From positions 5,239,582-5,303,581 of the forward strand of contig OU744730.1 of NCBI GenBank assembly GCA_916613615.1: a DNA stretch of 64,000 bases, written 5' to 3'. A model generated the notes under the pieces. The model ran no database searches, was not told the origin of the DNA, and saw nothing but the letters and a program-made list of their open reading frames with translations. This document shows positions 60,115 to 64,000 of the stretch, in pieces. Each line of letters starts with the position of its first letter. The stretch's first letter is position 1. The position numbers and the translations under genes were made by a program. This DNA is from Steromphala cineraria (taxonomy: Eukaryota > Mollusca > Gastropoda > Trochida > Trochidae).

Positions 60115-62150
60115 CTAGCAGTGGTCACTAACTTCCCATCCTGGATATGCTTCCACTCTGAATAGATCCTGCAATAGAAAGTATTAATAAATGATTTTGA
60201 CTTCTCAACACAAATAATGAATAATAATCAGATTCAATAAACAATCAAATTCCAACTGACTGATATATTAATACATTAGGCTTTGTACTGAATGATCTAA
60301 TTCAATCCAAAATGTATCAAAATAAACAATGAAAGTTCAAATCAATTTAAAGCATTTCCACAGGTCATAGTGTGACAGGGTGAGATATAAGCATTCCTAC
60401 TGGCTTTAGCTTGAGGGATATCTGTTTGACCAACAGGTAGAGTGCAGGACTCTCAACCCGGAGGTCCCAGGTTCGAATCCCGGTGGAGGTGGTCTCAAAA
60501 TCATTTTTGTAACAATAGTATGGCATGCATATTGGGATACAACAATTGTTTTTTGTCAGCAAATGACTGTAACAATTTTCTTTATAACTGTTTGGTGCGA
60601 ACTCATATATATCTATTATCATGATAAAGAGTTTTGTTTGATTTATTCACAAAATTCTACAACAAATATCTGCACCCATTAATACTTACAGGAAAAAAGT
60701 GATTCAAATCCAATTATGAAAGATATTTGGTGAATTAATTTCATGAAATTTCTCTAGTGCAACTGTGAAATTTCTGTTTTTCTCATCAAATCATTGCTTT
60801 CTTAAAATTGGACAGTTGGCCCTCCATGCATCAAACAGTGTTCAATATTAGAGTGAGTTATATCTCCTGAGAAATATTGCAAGTATTTGTAAAGATTTTG
60901 TTGTATTTATCACAATCTTATCCCTAGTTAGATTCAGCTAAAAAAATCACAATGACAGCAATATAAATACATATATGTATATGTTTGTGAATTTTTACTG
61001 ACACAAAAGAAATTTACAGAACAACAGAATTGAACAAGCACAAACTTCACCTTTGTTTTGCTTGAACAATCAAATTGCAGAACAGGCAGTTTGGTTGATC
61101 CTTCCTTTGGAAATTTATTCACTGCAAAAAATATAAGATATCAATATAAATTCATACACAATATAAATATACATATGATATTTTAAAGCTTTGGAGTTTA
61201 ACATGCATTTGAACAATCATGGGTAATTAATAAAAATAATACTGGCTCAGCTTGTGCCCTCCTTGCAAAATATTCACAAATTTGATAAAATTGAAAAAGA
61301 GTTTCATGAAAGGAATAATTTATCACAACAATCTTTCACTTTAAAAACATGCACATTTTGCTTTTTCTTTTTAAGAAAACTTCATAGTTTTCTTTCATTA
61401 ATTTTGTTGTGGTAGGCCTAATCAGTTTGTAGATTCATATTACAATGTTAAATATGTTAAATAAAATAATTTGATTTTAATATTCTGAACATTCAAAACT
61501 CAAACTATTATAAGGCCAATGATATCACAGCGATTAGCAATTACAGTACACTTTTTAATGATCTCCTTGAATGTAAATAAAATCAATATTATATTACATA
61601 ACTTGTTGCAAATGAAACAGTTACAATTTTTTCACAAAAATGAATGACAGGTGAAGAAAATCTAGTGTCATTGGTCTGAGAAGAATCATTTTATTCTGTC
61701 AACTCACATTTAATTCTGTTTTGGCAGTGAATGAAAATGCGACTTATGACGTAATCACGCATCATTGACTAGATTCTAAAACTGACGCATTTGGTTGATT
61801 GCATGCATGACTCGAATGACTCAAAATTTGTTGATATTTTTACAGGGATAAATTAACTTCCCTTCAATCGACTGTATAACAGTGACAATCAAATATGTTA
61901 CAAAAGGGTTGATACTCACTGTCACCAACTGAAGTGTTATTTCTGATGGCTAGTGTCGATTTGATTGTCCTGTTGACAGCAACGGCATGATTCTCGTTTT
62001 CGATGTAAACAAACCGGGTCCACTTCCGGGTCGCTCACACCGTCAACAATATGACTGTCACTTATTTTAGTGGCCAAAATAAATACAAATTTATTTAATT
62101 TAGAAACGTTTTCGGTCACCTTATCAAACTATTCCTCAGTGGGAAATGTA
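60115..62150 (-). CDS. Candidate small spliced gene, function unknown
   Basis: Three minus-strand exon-like pieces were found by splice signals. Exon 1 (about 62,150-61,920) ends 'GGTGACA' before donor GTGAGT. Exon 2 (61,121-61,051) follows acceptor 'tttttTGCAG' and ends before GTGAAG. Exon 3 (from 60,168) follows 'tctattgcag' and reaches a stop at 60,115. Joining them keeps phase: exon 1 phase 1, exon 2 then reads 23 codons ('KEGSTKLPVLQFDCSSKTK'), and exon 3 reads 17 codons ('EAYPGWEVSDHC') to a stop. A start codon would be formed across the first junction (A|TG), giving only 41 residues. An alternative frame through exon 1 extends upstream but has no ATG. Other exons may be missed. I do not recognise the product. 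The whole unit sits inside the TTAA-bounded element. Confidence 0.3.
60413..60493 (+). repeat. tRNA-derived SINE head or tRNA pseudogene
   Basis: An intact B box 'ggttcgaatcc' (60,470-60,480) and an A-box-like 'ggtagagtgcagg' (60,436-60,448) have tRNA spacing, with 'ggactctcaa' in the anticodon-loop position (CTC possible). The T stem has one mismatch. The D stem and acceptor stem do not pair, so this is not a functional tRNA. It may be the promoter head of a SINE. No second copy is in the window. Confidence 0.6.
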
Positions 62151-62159
62151 AATTACTCA

Positions 62160-62300
62160 ACCTGGACGAAATAAAATTTCAGGGCCAACGTGACCAACTC
62201 GTCGGTTGGCGATTGCTTGTCCCTGATTGGCTGGAATGACCTAAAACTTTGTTTTCCGGTAATCGCCGATTTTGCCGACAAGATTTTTATCTCAAGATTT
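62160..62300 (-). promoter_or_regulatory. CCAAT-containing promoter-like region
   Basis: Upstream of the candidate exon 1, the minus strand carries CCAAT (62,225-62,229) within a less A+T-rich, CpG-containing stretch ('ggtaatcgccgattttgccg', 'aactcgtcggttggcgattg' on the plus strand). No clear TATA box. Promoter function is inferred. Confidence 0.3.
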
Positions 62301-62442
62301 TCATTATTTTAGAATTGTCGTTAAATATTGAATATGGACAGGATTAACAAAACATACCCTGAAGTATGAATTTCAATCACAATTTGAGAATATACCAGCA
62401 GGATAACTTTGAAATATTGCATCTTATCCGGTGGTTAGAAAA

Positions 62443-62546
62443 GGCGTAGAATCGCGTAGAAAAGCAGTAAAGGGCAGAAGCGTAGAATCGCGTAGAAAAG
62501 CAGTAAAGGGCAGACGCGTAGAATCGCGTATATAAGCAGTATAGGG
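62443..62546. repeat. Right end 36-bp tandem repeats
   Basis: Three units at about 62,444, 62,480 and 62,516 ('gcgtagaatcgcgtagaaaa', then 'gcagtaaagggcag'). The last is changed to 'gcgtatataagcagtatagg' and abuts TTAA. The end-motif is thus embedded in the tandem unit. Confidence 0.85.
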
Positions 62547-62550
62547 TTAA

Positions 62551-63600
62551 GAATGTGGATTTTACTTGGTTTATATTCGTTTAGAGTGAAAACTTCAAGA
62601 CTACATTAATATCTCATTAGCCAGTCACACGTGTCGTAAAGACATTTTGACATTTCTGCTGTCATCTCGCAATCCTTTAATATACATGAAGAATAAACAT
62701 AAAAATACTTTGAAATTCTAATAGAGATACGAATGATTTTGTTATTCTATAGCAACATCATTAAGTTCATATGATATCTGAAATGGAAGGTTCACCTTAA
62801 GGATGATGAATTGACGCCTAGGGATACATTTGCGTCAACTTCAATATATTGGAAATGTTTAAAACTTGGAAAAAAAGGGAATTGATGATTGAAATGAGAC
62901 AGAAAGCAGTAATTTATATCAATTTACATCAATCAGTCGCCCCAAATTAATCATTTAAAACTACTAAAAAAGTTTGTGGCCTAAGTATTGATCTTAATGA
63001 TTGCACTGTAAATTGCAAAGCCATGACAGCTTCTACCATTTAAATTTTCACTGGTTATATAATATAATACTGTGTCATCGATCCGCCTGTCTCTGGTTTC
63101 TAAAGTTACGGTTGTTTAATTTTAAACAGCCATATTTTTATTGGTATATTAACATTGAAGTTGAACCACCCAGGCGAGGGGGTACAGGGATATATCACCT
63201 CCAGCTTGGGGTTATGTGACGAGATGATTTATCACCCCAACTAAAATTGGCGATATTAGTGGATGGACAAAAACTTGAATTTTATCAAAAACATCACTTT
63301 TAAATTGTTATTCTTCTGTCTAAGTGTCATCGTATTTTAATAGATTAAAACACGCGTTTTGTGGTTGAAGTTCTAAACTAATTAGCTTCCAAAGTACTTT
63401 GGAAAACTCTTACTCCCTAGAGATTTCCAATTCATCCACAAGCTATTAAAACGTTTCTGCTGGGAGCACTTTTTCTGCAGTGGGTTCTGTGAATTCTCCC
63501 ATTAGGAACCAATCACACCTCACGCCTTAAGAGCTCTGTATGCTAATGAACTACAGGAGTTCTTACAGGCCTCTACTTGCTTTATTCTTCTTTGATTACT
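62551..63600. other. A+T-rich DNA, nothing recognised
   Basis: Outside the TTAA-bounded element. A 72-codon frame (63,001-63,219) has no recognised domain. A CCAAT box with 'tatgctaatgaac' lies near 63,508-63,550, without a gene attached. Confidence 0.4.
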
Positions 63601-64000
63601 GTTAAATCGAACTGAAGATGTTAGAGATTCTCGAGCTTATAGAGACTTTCATCTGAGGAATCATTGGTAGATCCACCTGAGACATGGCTAAAGCTTTACG
63701 GAATCCTGAAGTACTGTGATGTATATATAAAAAAGTATTGATTTTAAGCTTTAAAAAACATTATTTTACAGTGCACAGGCGAAATACGAATTCTTGATAC
63801 TTTCCATCTTCGGTAAACCCAAATGAGACATGCCAGAGAGTTTCACCAGTAAGTGTTGTGTTGTATAAACTATTATTGATTCGTTACTTTAAAATTATTG
63901 AGATTACAGTGTACAGACGAAATAGGAATTCCAGAAAAACTTTATTCGTGGAACGTGAGTAGACCCGCATGAGACATGTCAAAAGGTTTCATCAGTAATC
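63601..64000. repeat. Minisatellite, 146-bp period, runs off window
   Basis: 'gagacatg' recurs at 63,679, 63,825 and 63,971, exactly 146 bp apart. 'acagtg(c/t)acag' plus 'cgaaata' occurs at about 63,769 and 63,908. At least two and a half units are visible, and the array continues beyond position 64,000. Confidence 0.8.

Larger units (their letters stand above)
58525..62546. mobile_element. piggyBac-like element candidate, 4.02 kb
   Basis: TTAA occurs immediately outside both ends (58,521-58,524 and 62,547-62,550). The left end 'ctctttactgcttgc' is inverted with respect to the right end 'aagcagtataggg'. The motif is repeated inward: at 58,558 and 58,593 on the left and at about 62,464 and 62,500 on the right, so each end has three copies. 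piggyBac transposons insert at TTAA and start with CCCT-type inverted repeats, and repeated subterminal sites are typical transposase-binding arrangements. No transposase frame was readable, so it would be non-autonomous or badly decayed. Instead the interior has promoter- and exon-like sequence (60.1-62.3 kb) and a SINE-like piece. Confidence 0.65.

Noticed and set aside
60413..60493. Functional tRNA gene
   Set aside because: The B box is good, but the D and acceptor stems do not pair and the T stem has a mismatch; treated as a SINE head or pseudogene.
1..64000. CRISPR array or prokaryotic operons
   Set aside because: The tandem repeats have long contiguous units without unique spacers, there are no cas-like genes, and gene density is that of a eukaryotic intergenic region.

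Overview
The window looks like intergenic, repeat-built DNA from an animal nuclear genome, most likely a marine invertebrate and plausibly a bivalve mollusc. The reasons are strong A+T richness, no bacterial-style gene packing, an L1/Tx1-type LINE, Helentron/'pearl'-like tandem-repeat insertions, a pogo-type MITE, piggyBac-like termini and animal-style GT-AG splice signals. The bivalve assignment is inference from repeat style, not from a marker gene.

The only long, clearly protein-coding sequence is one apparently intact LINE (about 22,407-28,153). It has ORF1 (22,609-23,334; coiled coil plus RNA-binding protein) and ORF2 (24,156-27,944; 1,262 aa, APE-type endonuclease, reverse transcriptase and a C-terminal CCHC knuckle).

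Almost everything from 0.9 to 50.4 kb is old, decayed low-copy repeats derived from one another. (i) A 0.9-14.9 kb zone holds an inverted pair (900-1,490 / 8,131-8,720), a direct pair (4,600-5,970 / 9,640-11,040) and a small family carrying a TGTCTG...CAGACA dyad, which becomes a 431-bp tandem at 14.1-14.9 kb. (ii) A larger unit occurs as block X (about 14.8-21.5 kb), block Y (about 21.9-35.1 kb, which received the LINE and a MITE) and block Z (40.3-44.7 kb). (iii) A further 4-5 kb module is present twice (35.3-39.98 kb and 44.7-50.45 kb), so 33.4-40.0 and 40.3-50.4 kb form a tandem segmental duplication. Because paralogous blocks can be aligned by eye, several insertions can be compared with empty sites inside the same window: the LINE, a 174-bp pogo-like MITE, a 901-bp tandem-repeat element and an 843-bp Helentron-like element.

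From 50.4 to 58.5 kb the DNA is mostly featureless, with a TIR element, microsatellites and scattered repeat pieces. From 58,525 to 62,546 there is a 4.0-kb segment bounded by TTAA on both sides, with inverted terminal motifs repeated three times at each end. This is a strong candidate for a piggyBac-type element. It contains no transposase I can read, but it holds a reverse-strand promoter-like region and what look like phase-compatible spliced exons, plus a tRNA-derived SINE-like piece. The window closes in a 146-bp minisatellite (63.6-64.0 kb).

No rRNA gene, CRISPR array or bacterial operon was seen. Similarity statements were made by eye; no alignment or search was run.
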